Shown one piece after another: positions 27,027 through 35,888 of a DNA stretch of 64,000 bases. This stretch comes from Vibrio chagasii (GTDB lineage: Bacteria; Pseudomonadota; Gammaproteobacteria; Enterobacterales; Vibrionaceae), in assembly GCF_002954585.1 (NCBI RefSeq), contig NZ_MSCI01000003.1:85967-149966 (forward strand). The letters run 5' to 3'. The position numbers were made by a program, and so were the translations under genes. Positions within the stretch are counted from its first letter, which is position 1. Each line of letters opens with the position of its first letter. The notes under the pieces are model-generated. The model did no database searches and was not told the DNA's origin. It saw only the letters and a program-made list of their open reading frames with translations.

Positions 27027-30000
27027 GTGCGATTTTGGGTGTTATTTATTGCGATGTGTTGGAGCGTATTGGCTTCGGCGCAGACAAAAGATGTATTGGT
27101 GATCCACTCCTACCATCAAGGCTTCTTTTGGACTGATGATTTCCATAAAGGGTTGTCCGAAGAACTCGATCGCGACGGGTTGTCTTACCGCGTCGTTTAT
27201 CTCGACAGCAAACGCACTCAAAACCCTGAATACCTCGAGCGCGTTTACCAGCTTTATCACACCAAATTAATGCACGAAGAGTTTGCAGCGGTTGTGGTGA
27301 GTGATAACAACGCTCTTAATCTGATGAAGCGCCTAGCGTCGGATCTCGATGGAACCCCGGTTATCTTTGGTGGCATCAACCACTTCTCTCCAAAAATGAT
27401 CGAAGGTTTGAACGCCACGGGCATCACTGAAGACATCGATCTGGTTGGCAACATCGAACTGATTAAGCGTCTCCAGGCGACCGTGAAAAAGGTCTACATG
27501 GTGACCGATCACTCGGTGACTGGTGAGGCCATTCGCGCGCAAATAGATCTATTCATTGAAAAAAATCCTAACTTTGCAGATTTAATTGAACACTATGTTC
27601 CAGACTCATACCAAGAACTGACGACTTTTTCGCAGCGTGCAGACTTAGGGAAAAGCTTGCTGTTTTGGGCGTATTACCGAGACGCTAAAGGTGATGTGAG
27701 TAGTGATGAAGACTGGCGTCAGCTGAACATTAAAACGCAAATGCCACTGTATATGGTGCACGACTTAGGCCTAGGTTTTGGGGCCATTGGCGGTGTGATT
27801 CAAAGCGGTGAAACTCAAGGGCGTAACACTGGTCGTGTTTTGTTGCAGGTGTTGGCGAACCCTAATGAACCGTTGCCTCCTGTGGTCGCTGGTGCTCCGG
27901 AGATTAAACTCGACTATCAACAAATATCGCGTTGGGATTTGGGTGCAGAGAACGAAGCTGCAGTAACGTTCCTTAACAAGCCTAAGCCTTTTCTGATGCG
28001 CTATCGCGATGAAATTCGCACCATAGGTTTAATGTTCCTTGGTATGTCATGCGTGATCGCCACCTTGGTGTATTACCTCAATCGTCTCAAGAAGAGCGAA
28101 CGAGCAAGCCGTCAAAGCCAACGACTGTTGGAGTCGATATTCGACCAGAGCCTTCAGTTTATGGGCATTATCGATAAAGGCGGTGTGTTGCTGTCGAGTA
28201 ATAGCAAGCTGCATGAGCTGCTCTACAATCAGGGCTATAAGCTAGGAACACCTTTGCAAGAACATCAGCACTGGGAAGACTCTGCCAGTGAGGTGTTGAA
28301 AGAGTATTTTGTTGAGCGAGATGATCACCCATCTTTACGCTTTGAAGCTGAGGTTTGGTGCCGAGATCGCGGTGCCATGGTATTGGATATCTCACTGAAG
28401 CCGATGCCGGGCAGTGAAGAAGGCGATATTCAGTTCTTATTTGAGGCGCGCGATGTCACTTCACGTAAGTTGGCTGAGAACAAGCTGTTCCAGCGTGAAG
28501 CGAACCTAAAACTCTATTACGACAAACAACCGGTGATGATGATTACTTTGGACGGTAATAATCGCATCCAACAAGTGAACCAATTTGCCGAAGAGCTGCT
28601 TGGTTACCCACTGGATGAACTTTTAGGTCACCGTCCTAGAGAGTTCTATGTCGATGAAAACGCGATGATTCCACGTCATATCTTGTTGCAGCCACAGCAC
28701 AAGGTTCGCGGTGTATGGCGTCGTGATATTGAGTATCGTCATGCCGATGGCAGCACGATTTGGATTCGAGAAAATATCCGTCCGCTGGTGGAGTCTGATC
28801 AGCTGTTGATTGTGGGCGAGGACATCACTGAGACACATGAGCTTTCTGAAAAGTTGGAGTATCAGGCACGTTATGATCTGCTGACTGATACCTTTAACCG
28901 TAACCACTTTGAGCAAGAGCTACAGAAGGCACTCAAAGAGGTTGAGAGCCACATGCGCACCCACGCAATGCTGTTCTTAGACCTAGACCAGCTGAAAGTA
29001 CTGAACGATACCGCAGGGCATGAAGCGGGCGATGCTGCGATCTTGTTTAGCGCGCAGTTATTGGAAGAGGTACTGCCATACAATGCGGTATTGGCGCGTA
29101 TGGGTGGAGACGAGTTTGCGGTACTCATCAAAGACTGTACTGAGAGAGACGCGGTGAATGTGTGTCGCAGTATCATCTCGATGATGGGCGACAATCCATT
29201 CTTGTGGGATGACATCCGACTTAACTTAACCTGCTCTATCGGTATTCGATTGATCGACCATACTGCCGCAACGCCACAAATGGTGCATGCTCAGGCAGAC
29301 GCGGCGTGTCATGCTGCTAAAGAGGAAGGACGTAACCGCTATCACCTTTACCATCAAGATGATGAAGATTTACTTCGACGTCATCTAGAGATGGAATGCG
29401 TTAACCTAGTGCATGAAGCCCTAGCCAATGATCGCCTGGAACTGTTTGCGCAGCGTATTCTTGGCTTAGATGAAGACAGCGATAAAATGCACTTCGAGAT
29501 CTTGGTGCGCATTAAGAATGTGGATGGGGAATACATCTCTCCGGGGATCTTCATGCCTGCTTCCGAGCGCTACAACATCGCGCATTTAATTGACCGCCAA
29601 GTGATCGGTCAGACATTGAGTTGGTTAGAGCAACGCCCACATCTGATTGATGACTTAGGGATGTGTTCTATCAACCTTTCTGGTCACTCGATGGGCAATC
29701 GAGAGTTTGTTGAGTTCCTGATTGAAAGCTTGAGTAACTCGTCGATTCCGTGTCATAAGATCTGCTTAGAGATCACCGAAACAGCGGCGATGAGCAACAT
29801 GAAACAGGCGATCAAGTTCTTCACTCGAATCAAAGACCTTGGCTGCATGATTGCGCTCGATGATTTCGGGTCTGGGTTATCGTCGTTTGGTTACTTGAAG
29901 AAGCTACCAGTCGACATCGTTAAGATCGATGGTTTGTTCGTGCGTGATATTGATGTCAATGAGATGGACCATGTGATGGTTCGTTCTATCAATGATCTAG

Positions 30001-30176
30001 CCAAGCAGATGGGGAAGCACACAGTGGCTGAGTTCGTTGAAAACACCCAGATCATCGACAAGCTGATTGAGCTCGGAGTGAACTATGCACAAGGTTATAT
30101 CATTGGCCGACCTAAGCCGCTTGCTGAACTGGTTGATGAGCTTCAGCAAGAACGAGCGCTAGAAAACGCAAACTAA
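27027..30176 (+). CDS. Membrane sensor with periplasmic ABC-type binding domain, PAS, GGDEF and EAL domains
   Basis: A 1049-residue bifunctional cyclic-di-GMP protein. Order: signal peptide 1-19, periplasmic ABC_sub_bind-like domain about 20-320, membrane helix about 333-351, two PAS regions (about 365-480, 490-605), GGDEF about 615-775 and EAL about 785-1040. GGDEF is intact (693-697), with no RxxD inhibitory site before it. In the EAL part EIL (824-826), NLSG, EITE, DDFGSG (945-950) and K966 are present, so phosphodiesterase activity is likely. The GTG at 27027 is chosen: AGGG lies nine bases upstream and MRFWVLF gives a proper signal peptide. The input ligand is unknown. Confidence 0.88.
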   Translation: MRFWVLFIAMCWSVLASAQTKDVLVIHSYHQGFFWTDDFHKGLSEELDRDGLSYRVVYLDSKRTQNPEYLERVYQLYHTKLMHEEFAAVVVSDNNALNLMKRLASDLDGTPVIFGGINHFSPKMIEGLNATGITEDIDLVGNIELIKRLQATVKKVYMVTDHSVTGEAIRAQIDLFIEKNPNFADLIEHYVPDSYQELTTFSQRADLGKSLLFWAYYRDAKGDVSSDEDWRQLNIKTQMPLYMVHDLGLGFGAIGGVIQSGETQGRNTGRVLLQVLANPNEPLPPVVAGAPEIKLDYQQISRWDLGAENEAAVTFLNKPKPFLMRYRDEIRTIGLMFLGMSCVIATLVYYLNRLKKSERASRQSQRLLESIFDQSLQFMGIIDKGGVLLSSNSKLHELLYNQGYKLGTPLQEHQHWEDSASEVLKEYFVERDDHPSLRFEAEVWCRDRGAMVLDISLKPMPGSEEGDIQFLFEARDVTSRKLAENKLFQREANLKLYYDKQPVMMITLDGNNRIQQVNQFAEELLGYPLDELLGHRPREFYVDENAMIPRHILLQPQHKVRGVWRRDIEYRHADGSTIWIRENIRPLVESDQLLIVGEDITETHELSEKLEYQARYDLLTDTFNRNHFEQELQKALKEVESHMRTHAMLFLDLDQLKVLNDTAGHEAGDAAILFSAQLLEEVLPYNAVLARMGGDEFAVLIKDCTERDAVNVCRSIISMMGDNPFLWDDIRLNLTCSIGIRLIDHTAATPQMVHAQADAACHAAKEEGRNRYHLYHQDDEDLLRRHLEMECVNLVHEALANDRLELFAQRILGLDEDSDKMHFEILVRIKNVDGEYISPGIFMPASERYNIAHLIDRQVIGQTLSWLEQRPHLIDDLGMCSINLSGHSMGNREFVEFLIESLSNSSIPCHKICLEITETAAMSNMKQAIKFFTRIKDLGCMIALDDFGSGLSSFGYLKKLPVDIVKIDGLFVRDIDVNEMDHVMVRSINDLAKQMGKHTVAEFVENTQIIDKLIELGVNYAQGYIIGRPKPLAELVDELQQERALENAN

Positions 30177-30252
30177 CTAGGCCTTGTGTACAGCCTTGTT
30201 TTAATCTCGTGACTTTCAGTGCTAATAGTTTGCACCGCCAATATGTATTGTT

Positions 30253-30288
30253 GAGGCAATCAGGTAAACTGGTTGCCTCTTTTGTTTT
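30253..30288 (+). terminator. Terminator of the GGDEF-EAL gene
   Basis: GAGGCAATCAG / CTGGTTGCCTC has a short loop and a TTTTGTTTT tail, between the sensor gene and rsmJ. Confidence 0.85.
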
Positions 30289-30315
30289 GAATACTACTGT
30301 CTGTTGGAGACGACC

Positions 30316-31095
30316 TTGCAACTACAACTGATTTGCGAAGATGCTACCCAAATCGATCATCTGAATGACTTAGCGACTCGTTGGAATTTATCTCACGATG
30401 AAAACAGCGAATTTGCTTTGGTGCTGACTAGCGAGCGACTTGAGCTGCGCAAAGTAGACGAGCCCAAACTAGGCGCTATCTTCGTTGATCTAGTTGGCGG
30501 CGCGGTTGGTCATCGACGTAAGTTTGGTGGTGGCAAAGGCCAAGCTATCGCCAAGGCGGCAGGTTTAAATAAAGGCGCTACGCCAACCATTCTTGATGGT
30601 ACGGCTGGCCTAGGGCGCGATGCATTTGTACTGGCTTCCCTAGGTTGCAAGGTGCAGATGGTCGAGCGTCACCCTGTTGTTGCAGCGCTGCTTGATGATG
30701 GATTACAGCGTGCACAGCAAGACCCTGATATCGGTGGCTGGGTTAGCGAGCGTATGAAGTTGATTCATGCTTCAAGTCATGATGCGCTGGATAAGCTCAG
30801 CGATGATCCTAACTTTGAGCAACCGGATGTGGTCTATCTAGACCCAATGTACCCACACCCTGAGAACAAAAAGAAATCGGCTCTAGTTAAAAAAGAGATG
30901 CGCGTATTCCAATCTTTGGTCGGTGCAGACTTAGATGCTGATGCGCTATTAGCGCCTGCAATGAAGCTCGCATCAAAGCGAGTTGTGGTCAAAAGACCCG
31001 ATTATGCGGCTTGGTTAGATGAGCAAAAACCGAGTATGGCGATCGAAACCAAAAAGAACCGTTTTGACGTGTATGTGAAGGCATCAATGACTTAG
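30316..31095 (+). CDS. rsmJ: 16S rRNA (guanine-1516-N2)-methyltransferase RsmJ
   Basis: A SAM-dependent enzyme that methylates G1516 of 16S rRNA; 259 residues. Family blocks are clear: DEPKLGAIFVDLVGGAVGHR, DGTAGLGRDAFVLASLGC (SAM site), YLDPMYPH (catalytic), SALVKKEMRVFQSLVGADLD. The start is a TTG at 30316, six bases after GGAG; a TTG four codons upstream overlaps that site. It is monocistronic between two terminators. Confidence 0.92.
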   Translation: MQLQLICEDATQIDHLNDLATRWNLSHDENSEFALVLTSERLELRKVDEPKLGAIFVDLVGGAVGHRRKFGGGKGQAIAKAAGLNKGATPTILDGTAGLGRDAFVLASLGCKVQMVERHPVVAALLDDGLQRAQQDPDIGGWVSERMKLIHASSHDALDKLSDDPNFEQPDVVYLDPMYPHPENKKKSALVKKEMRVFQSLVGADLDADALLAPAMKLASKRVVVKRPDYAAWLDEQKPSMAIETKKNRFDVYVKASMT

Positions 31096-31180
31096 CGATG
31101 CGCTAAGAAAATTTCCCGTCATAAATACGATAAATTGCCATTTAACACTTGCGATAGTCGCGTTACGGATGTATATCTAA

Positions 31181-31203
31181 CTAAGAATCATTATCATTCT
31201 TAG
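31181..31203. promoter_or_regulatory. Fur box and promoter of the Cys-rich gene
   Basis: CTAAGAAT-CATTATC-ATTCTTAG is an inverted repeat whose core (AATCATTATCATT) fits the Fur consensus. It overlaps the expected transcription start of a candidate promoter, TTGCGA (31149-31154) and TATATC (31172-31177), 17 bases apart. Iron-loaded Fur should block the gene at 31217. Confidence 0.75.
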
Positions 31204-31216
31204 CTGGAGTTGTAGC

Positions 31217-31783
31217 ATGGCTAAACGCTTTTGTAAGTTAAACCGTCGAGACATTACCGAACACCTAGGCGAGATCCACAGCTTGGTTACTGAACCTAAG
31301 TTTGTGTGCCGCTCTTGTGCACGTTCATCGGCGGACGAAGCGAACCTATGTAAACCAACAGCAATTCCACCGCTCGGTTGTCAGAATAAGCCAGCTGAAG
31401 AGAAGGCGGCTTGTGGTCTGTTAGCCGAAACGCTACCAAAGCCTGAAGTCACCTTGGCAGAGATGCCTGACTCATCAGTACAGATGTTTGACCCAGCCGT
31501 TGCTCTTGGAGACGCAGACAAACAAGCGTCACCGAAAAAAGCCAAACTGAAAAAACGCATCGCTAACGCGAGTGGTGATGAGAAATCAGAACTGAAGCGA
31601 GCGAAGAAAGCGGCTAAGAAACAAGAGAAATACAATAAGAAGCTGGCGAAGATGATTAAGAAGCAGCAAAAGCTGTTTAAGAAAAGCCAGAAACTGGAAA
31701 GTGAATTGGAACGCATCAACTTACGACTTGATGATGTAGCTTTCACTGAAAACCAGGCTGTGGTTGTGAATCATATTCACTAA
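31217..31783 (+). CDS. Predicted iron-regulated protein with N-terminal Cys cluster and lysine-rich coiled coil
   Basis: 188 residues, soluble, not assigned to a family with confidence. The first 70 residues carry six cysteines (C6, C31, C34, C45, C55, C66), including CRSC, which could hold a metal or iron-sulfur centre. Residues about 100-175 are highly charged and lysine-rich with a heptad pattern (KKLAKMIKKQQKLFKKSQKL). GGAG lies seven bases before the ATG. The Fur box at 31181-31203 indicates expression under iron starvation. It is a single gene between rsmJ and a terminator. Confidence 0.8.
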   Translation: MAKRFCKLNRRDITEHLGEIHSLVTEPKFVCRSCARSSADEANLCKPTAIPPLGCQNKPAEEKAACGLLAETLPKPEVTLAEMPDSSVQMFDPAVALGDADKQASPKKAKLKKRIANASGDEKSELKRAKKAAKKQEKYNKKLAKMIKKQQKLFKKSQKLESELERINLRLDDVAFTENQAVVVNHIH

Positions 31784-31823
31784 CACCAACTGTTGAACAT
31801 TATTCAACACGTTAGCCAGATCT

Positions 31824-31852
31824 AAAAAGAGCGACCTTAGGTCGCTCTTTTG
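31824..31852. terminator. Terminator of the Fur-box gene
   Basis: AAGAGCGACC-TTA-GGTCGCTCTT is flanked by A- and T-runs. A separate inverted repeat, TGTTGAA-CATTA-TTCAACA, lies between the gene's stop and this terminator. Confidence 0.88.
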
Positions 31853-31900
31853 CTTTTTGTCTCCGAAGAGAACTTGGCCGCGCTGGCGCATAAAAATTTG

Positions 31901-32779
31901 TTAGGCGTTGGCCGCCGATCTCGCCACACGCTTTTTCACCCACGTCTCATTCACGATGAGAGAAAGCAAGATAACCCCGCCGCCAATCGATAGTCGTACC
32001 AAATCAACGTCTCGGTTCCAGATCAGGATGTTTACGACTAGACCTGCAGGTACCAACACGTTGTTCATTACAGCAAGTGCACCTGCGTTTACCATGCATG
32101 CGCCTTTGTTCCACATAAAGTAACCCAACCCAGAAGCAATTAAGCCTAGGTAGATAAGGATTCCCCATTGAAGTGCAGTGGTTGGTAGTTTCTCAGGGTT
32201 GCCTAGAAGCATGAACGCAACCGAAGCCACGCACAGAGCGCCTAGGTAGAAATAGCCAAATACCGTATGTTGAGGAAGCTCTGTCGACTCCTTCTCCATC
32301 ACCACTTTGTAGCCCACCTGACCAATCGCAAAGCAGAGGTTTGCACCTTGCACGACAAGGAAGCCAACCAAAAAGTTGTCGTTAATTCCGGCGAACTTAA
32401 TGAATACTGCGCCCAATACCGCAATCGCAGCCGTGACTAAGTACCAAGGTGAAAATTGTCCTTTGAGGAAGTCATAAATCAGAGTGACATAGATTGGAGT
32501 AAAGACGGTAAATAGCAGCACTTCCGGTACGGATAGCAGCAAGAAAGATTGATAGTAGAAGCAGTACATCAGGCCAAGCTGAATACCACCAATCGCCATC
32601 AATTTAGCGATTAACTTACCAGGGATTCCACGAAACTTCAGGAAAGGAAGAAAGACGATACCTGCTAGAGCAACACGCATCAGAACAGAGAACCAAGAAT
32701 CAACCTGACCAGCAAGGTAGACGCCAATCAGGCTAAAAGAGAAGGCCCATAGGAGGGTAACACCAGCTAAATAGCTCAT
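31901..32779 (-). CDS. EamA/DMT-family transporter
   Basis: A 292-residue inner-membrane protein with about ten hydrophobic segments in two EamA repeats, of the drug/metabolite transporter superfamily. It resembles the carboxylate/amino acid/amine transporter group. The C-terminus is basic (VKKRVARSAANA), consistent with a cytoplasmic tail. Substrate unknown. It is convergent with the Fur-box gene. Confidence 0.85.
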   Translation of the reverse strand: MSYLAGVTLLWAFSFSLIGVYLAGQVDSWFSVLMRVALAGIVFLPFLKFRGIPGKLIAKLMAIGGIQLGLMYCFYYQSFLLLSVPEVLLFTVFTPIYVTLIYDFLKGQFSPWYLVTAAIAVLGAVFIKFAGINDNFLVGFLVVQGANLCFAIGQVGYKVVMEKESTELPQHTVFGYFYLGALCVASVAFMLLGNPEKLPTTALQWGILIYLGLIASGLGYFMWNKGACMVNAGALAVMNNVLVPAGLVVNILIWNRDVDLVRLSIGGGVILLSLIVNETWVKKRVARSAANA

Positions 32780-32831
32780 AGTAAAACTTCGTTATTAAGA
32801 GATGAGCTGTATGTTACCTAACCTTAAATCA

Positions 32832-33266
32832 TTAGTCTTCTGAATCTCTTAGAGGCACGACCAGCATATCAACCGGAGTGGCATTGATCAGTTGTCGTGT
32901 AGAAGAGAGCAGTTTGCTCCAAAAGTCTTGATGGTGACCACACACCACTAAATCAACGTTGTACTCAGTGATGGTATCGCACAACTCATGGCTCAAATCG
33001 CCGCTACCCACAAGCGTGTGAGTGATCGGGTATTGAGCATGTTCAGCAAAGTTTTGTAGCTGAATACGAGACGCTTCCATCGCGTTGTGTTGGGTTTCTG
33101 CCATGTTGATGTCAATCAGCCCGGTATAGAGCTCGGCATAGTTAATATCGATATGGATAAAAGAGACTTTGGCTTCTAATGGCTTTGCCAATGCTACCGC
33201 TTTATCCACAATTAATTTGCTGTCATCTGATAAATCGACTGCGACCAAAATATGTTTGTAACTCAT
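32832..33266 (-). CDS. uspA: Universal stress protein A
   Basis: A 144-residue cytoplasmic UspA (same length as E. coli), accumulated in growth arrest and stress. Conserved segments: SYKHILVAVDLS at the N-terminus, LYTGLID and VVCGHHQDFWSKLLSSTRQL near the C-terminus. GGAGG lies eight bases before the ATG at 33266; an upstream in-frame ATG would add residues foreign to the family. It is divergent from ftnA and part of the Vibrio cluster uspA-ftnA-uspB. Confidence 0.95.
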   Translation of the reverse strand: MSYKHILVAVDLSDDSKLIVDKAVALAKPLEAKVSFIHIDINYAELYTGLIDINMAETQHNAMEASRIQLQNFAEHAQYPITHTLVGSGDLSHELCDTITEYNVDLVVCGHHQDFWSKLLSSTRQLINATPVDMLVVPLRDSED

Positions 33267-33455
33267 ATCGCTACCTCCTTTATTCATTGTCTGATTAAAG
33301 ATTAGCACTATGCGATGCCTTTTTTTGCTGAAGTGATCTCATATCCATCGTCTTGCGTAGTGAAGGTTCGAAATATCGGCTAACTAATGGTCAGCGAGAA
33401 ATTAATAAAATAGTGATATAGTAGAGAAAATTGAGGATGTACTTAGGAGTCTTAA

Positions 33456-33983
33456 ATGCTGTCACAAACTATGGTTGAGCAACTGAACGAGCAAATTAAT
33501 CTAGAATTTTTCTCATCCAATCTATACTTACAAATGAGTGCTTGGTGTGAAGACAAAGGATTTGAAGGTGCAGCAGAGTTTCTGCGTGCTCATGCGGTAG
33601 AAGAAATGGAACACATGCAGCGTCTCTTCACTTACGTAAGTGAGACAGGTGCAATGCCAATTTTAGGTGCGATCGAAGCCCCGAAACATGAATTTGAAAG
33701 CCTTGGCGCAGTATTCCGCGAAACCTACGAGCACGAGCAGATGATTACTGAAAAGATCAATAAGCTGGCTCACGTTGCTTTCAGCACACAAGACTACTCA
33801 ACCTTTAACTTCCTGCAATGGTACGTTGCAGAGCAACACGAAGAAGAGAAGTTGTTTAAAGGTGTATTGGATAAGCTAGAGCTTGTTGGTGAAGACGGTA
33901 AAGCACTGTTCTTTATTGATAAAGACCTAGCGCAATTGGCAAAAGATGGTTCATCTTCAATCATGGATGCTCCTGCAGCCTAG
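33456..33983 (+). CDS. ftnA: Ferritin (non-heme), iron storage
   Basis: A 175-residue FtnA-type ferritin that forms a 24-mer cage and stores iron in the cytoplasm. The ferroxidase ligands are visible: E17 in NLEFFSSNLY, E50 and H53 in EEMEHMQR, a further Glu in ETYEHEQ, and QWYVAEQHEEE in the fourth helix. The upstream candidate -10 box is TATAGT. In several bacteria ferritin mRNA responds to Fur and RyhB; RyhB is also in this window. Confidence 0.94.
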   Translation: MLSQTMVEQLNEQINLEFFSSNLYLQMSAWCEDKGFEGAAEFLRAHAVEEMEHMQRLFTYVSETGAMPILGAIEAPKHEFESLGAVFRETYEHEQMITEKINKLAHVAFSTQDYSTFNFLQWYVAEQHEEEKLFKGVLDKLELVGEDGKALFFIDKDLAQLAKDGSSSIMDAPAA

Positions 33984-33990
33984 GCTGTAA

Positions 33991-34020
33991 GAAAAAGACT
34001 CTGATTATCTTTTTCTTTTG
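33991..34020 (+). terminator. AT-rich hairpin between ftnA and uspB
   Basis: GAAAAAGA / TCTTTTTC is an 8-bp stem with a 9-base loop and a T-rich tail. It is weak, so read-through from ftnA into uspB is possible. Confidence 0.5.
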
Positions 34021-34051
34021 AGTTTTCCTTTGAAGATGTAGGGAGGAAAGG

Positions 34052-34375
34052 ATGATCAGCGGCGACACTATTCTATTTGCACTAATGGTTGTGACTTGCG
34101 TGAACTGGGCGCGTTATTTTACGGCGCTACGAACGCTTATTTATATTATGCGAGAAGCACATCCTCTACTTTATCAACAAGTAGACGGAGGCGGGTTCTT
34201 CACAACTCATGGCAATATGACCAAGCAAGTTCGCTTGTTTAGTTACATCAAAAGCAAAGAATACCACCATCATCATGACGAGGTTTTTACTTCTAAATGT
34301 GATCGAGTAAGAGAGCTATTCATACTTTCTTCGGTTTTGCTTGGTGTGACGTTAGTGGCCGCGTTTATCGTCTAG
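34052..34375 (+). CDS. uspB: Universal stress protein B
   Basis: A 107-residue membrane protein with a hydrophobic N-terminal helix (DTILFALMVVTCVNWARYFT) and a C-terminal helix (LFILSSVLLGVTLVAAFIV), the UspB layout. UspB is RpoS-dependent and linked to ethanol tolerance in E. coli. GGGAGGAAAGG precedes the ATG. It is near uspA as in E. coli, with ftnA between. Confidence 0.93.
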   Translation: MISGDTILFALMVVTCVNWARYFTALRTLIYIMREAHPLLYQQVDGGGFFTTHGNMTKQVRLFSYIKSKEYHHHHDEVFTSKCDRVRELFILSSVLLGVTLVAAFIV

Positions 34376-34510
34376 GTAAATCAGCGAGTGCGCTTAGAGT
34401 GTCGGTTATTCTCTCGTTGGACTTTGTAAAACACTAGCCAGTATACGAAGTTTGAATGGTGGAACACCAATTGCAAAGTTTAAAATTGCCGCTAAAATAG
34501 CGAGCAATTA

Positions 34511-34544
34511 GTAAGGATGTGCTGTTAATGCACATCCTTTTTTA
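34511..34544 (+). terminator. Terminator of uspB
   Basis: AAGGATGTGC-TGTTAAT-GCACATCCTT is followed by a T-run. It lies 136 bases after the uspB stop. Confidence 0.85.
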
Positions 34545-34604
34545 TTGATGGCATTTTGAGAACAGGGCGCTCTCAAGGTGCAAAGTGAAGAAAGCAGAAC
34601 CGCA

Positions 34605-35798
34605 ATGAGTGAAAAATTTGATGTAATCGTGATTGGTGCGGGCGCCGCAGGCTTAATGTGTGCCGCGGAAGCTGGTAAACGTGGCCGACGAGTGCTGGTG
34701 GTTGATCATGCGAAAAAACCAGGCAGAAAAATTTTAATCTCAGGTGGTGGCCGTTGTAACTTCACCAACTACGATGTGTCTGCGAATAACTTCCTGTGTA
34801 AAAACCGCCACTTCGTCAAATCGGCTCTGTCTCAATACACCAACTGGGATTTCATCTCTATGGTGAGCAAGTACGGCATTGAGTTTGAAGAGCGCGATCA
34901 CGGTCAGCTATTTTGTGTGAATGACCACACAGCAAAAGATATCGTGAGCATGCTGCTTGAAGAATGTCAGCAAGCGAAAGTTGAGCAACGCTACCGCTGT
35001 GACGTTCACTCTATCGAAAAGACCGACTCTGGCTTCAAGATGCACCTCAATACCGACCAAGTTGAATGTGATTCACTGGTGGTAGCGACTGGTGGTTTGT
35101 CTATGCCTAAGCTGGGCGCAACGCCATTTGGCTATAAGATTGCAGAGCAATTTGGTTTGTCCGTCATGCCGACTACAGCAGGTTTAGTGCCGTTTACGTT
35201 GCATAAAGAAGATAAAGAAGATTTCGCAGAGCTTTCTGGTATCGCGATTCCTGCGGAGATCACAGCGCAAGATGGGACCTTATTTAAAGAAGCGCTGCTG
35301 TTTACGCATCGCGGTCTATCTGGTCCATCGGTACTGCAAATCTCTTCGTTCTGGAAAGCGGGTCAGTCAGTTTCAATTAACCTAGTACCAGAAGCTGATG
35401 TGACTGAATTGCTGGCCAACTCTCGTGAGAAGCATCCAAACCAGAGCTTAAAGAACACACTAGCAAAAGTATTACCGAAGCGTTTTGTTGAGGTGTTGAT
35501 TGACCGTAAAGAGCTGGAAGACAAACCGCTTAAGCAGTTCAACGAAAAGCAGCTTAATGGCATTGTTGAGCATCTAGAAAACTGGAAAATCGCACCAAAT
35601 GGCACAGAAGGCTACCGTACGGCGGAAGTTACTCTTGGTGGCGTTGATACCGATCATCTATCTTCAAAAACCATGGAATGTAAGAACATCAAAGGCTTGT
35701 TCTTCGTTGGTGAGGTGATGGACGTAACGGGCTGGCTTGGTGGTTACAACTTCCAATGGTGTTGGAGCTCAGGCTTTACTGCTGGTCAGTGGGTGTAG
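34605..35798 (+). CDS. yhiN: FAD-dependent oxidoreductase, YhiN/HI0933 family
   Basis: A 397-residue flavoprotein close to E. coli YhiN (400). The dinucleotide-binding motif is VIVIGAGAAGLMCAAEAG. The family blocks PGRKILISGGGRCNFTN, VATGGLSMPKLGATPFGYK, LLFTHRGLSGPSVLQISS and GEVMDVTGWLGGYNFQWCWS are all present. The biochemical role is not established. The ATG at 34605 matches the family start, although its ribosome site is weak; a GTG at 34578 is an alternative. Confidence 0.9.
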   Translation: MSEKFDVIVIGAGAAGLMCAAEAGKRGRRVLVVDHAKKPGRKILISGGGRCNFTNYDVSANNFLCKNRHFVKSALSQYTNWDFISMVSKYGIEFEERDHGQLFCVNDHTAKDIVSMLLEECQQAKVEQRYRCDVHSIEKTDSGFKMHLNTDQVECDSLVVATGGLSMPKLGATPFGYKIAEQFGLSVMPTTAGLVPFTLHKEDKEDFAELSGIAIPAEITAQDGTLFKEALLFTHRGLSGPSVLQISSFWKAGQSVSINLVPEADVTELLANSREKHPNQSLKNTLAKVLPKRFVEVLIDRKELEDKPLKQFNEKQLNGIVEHLENWKIAPNGTEGYRTAEVTLGGVDTDHLSSKTMECKNIKGLFFVGEVMDVTGWLGGYNFQWCWSSGFTAGQWV

Positions 35799-35814
35799 TT
35801 AACAATTTCTCCGC

Positions 35815-35852
35815 AACAGCGATGGACTCATAATGACGACCATCGCTGCTGT
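35815..35852. other. Hairpin between convergent yhiN and the anti-sigma gene
   Basis: AACAGCGATGG and CCATCGCTGCTGTT form a long stem around a 14-base loop. It has no T-run, so it may act by 3' end protection rather than intrinsic termination. Confidence 0.5.
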
Positions 35853-35888
35853 TCAATACCGTATTAGACTTTGCCGAAAGCTAAGAGC

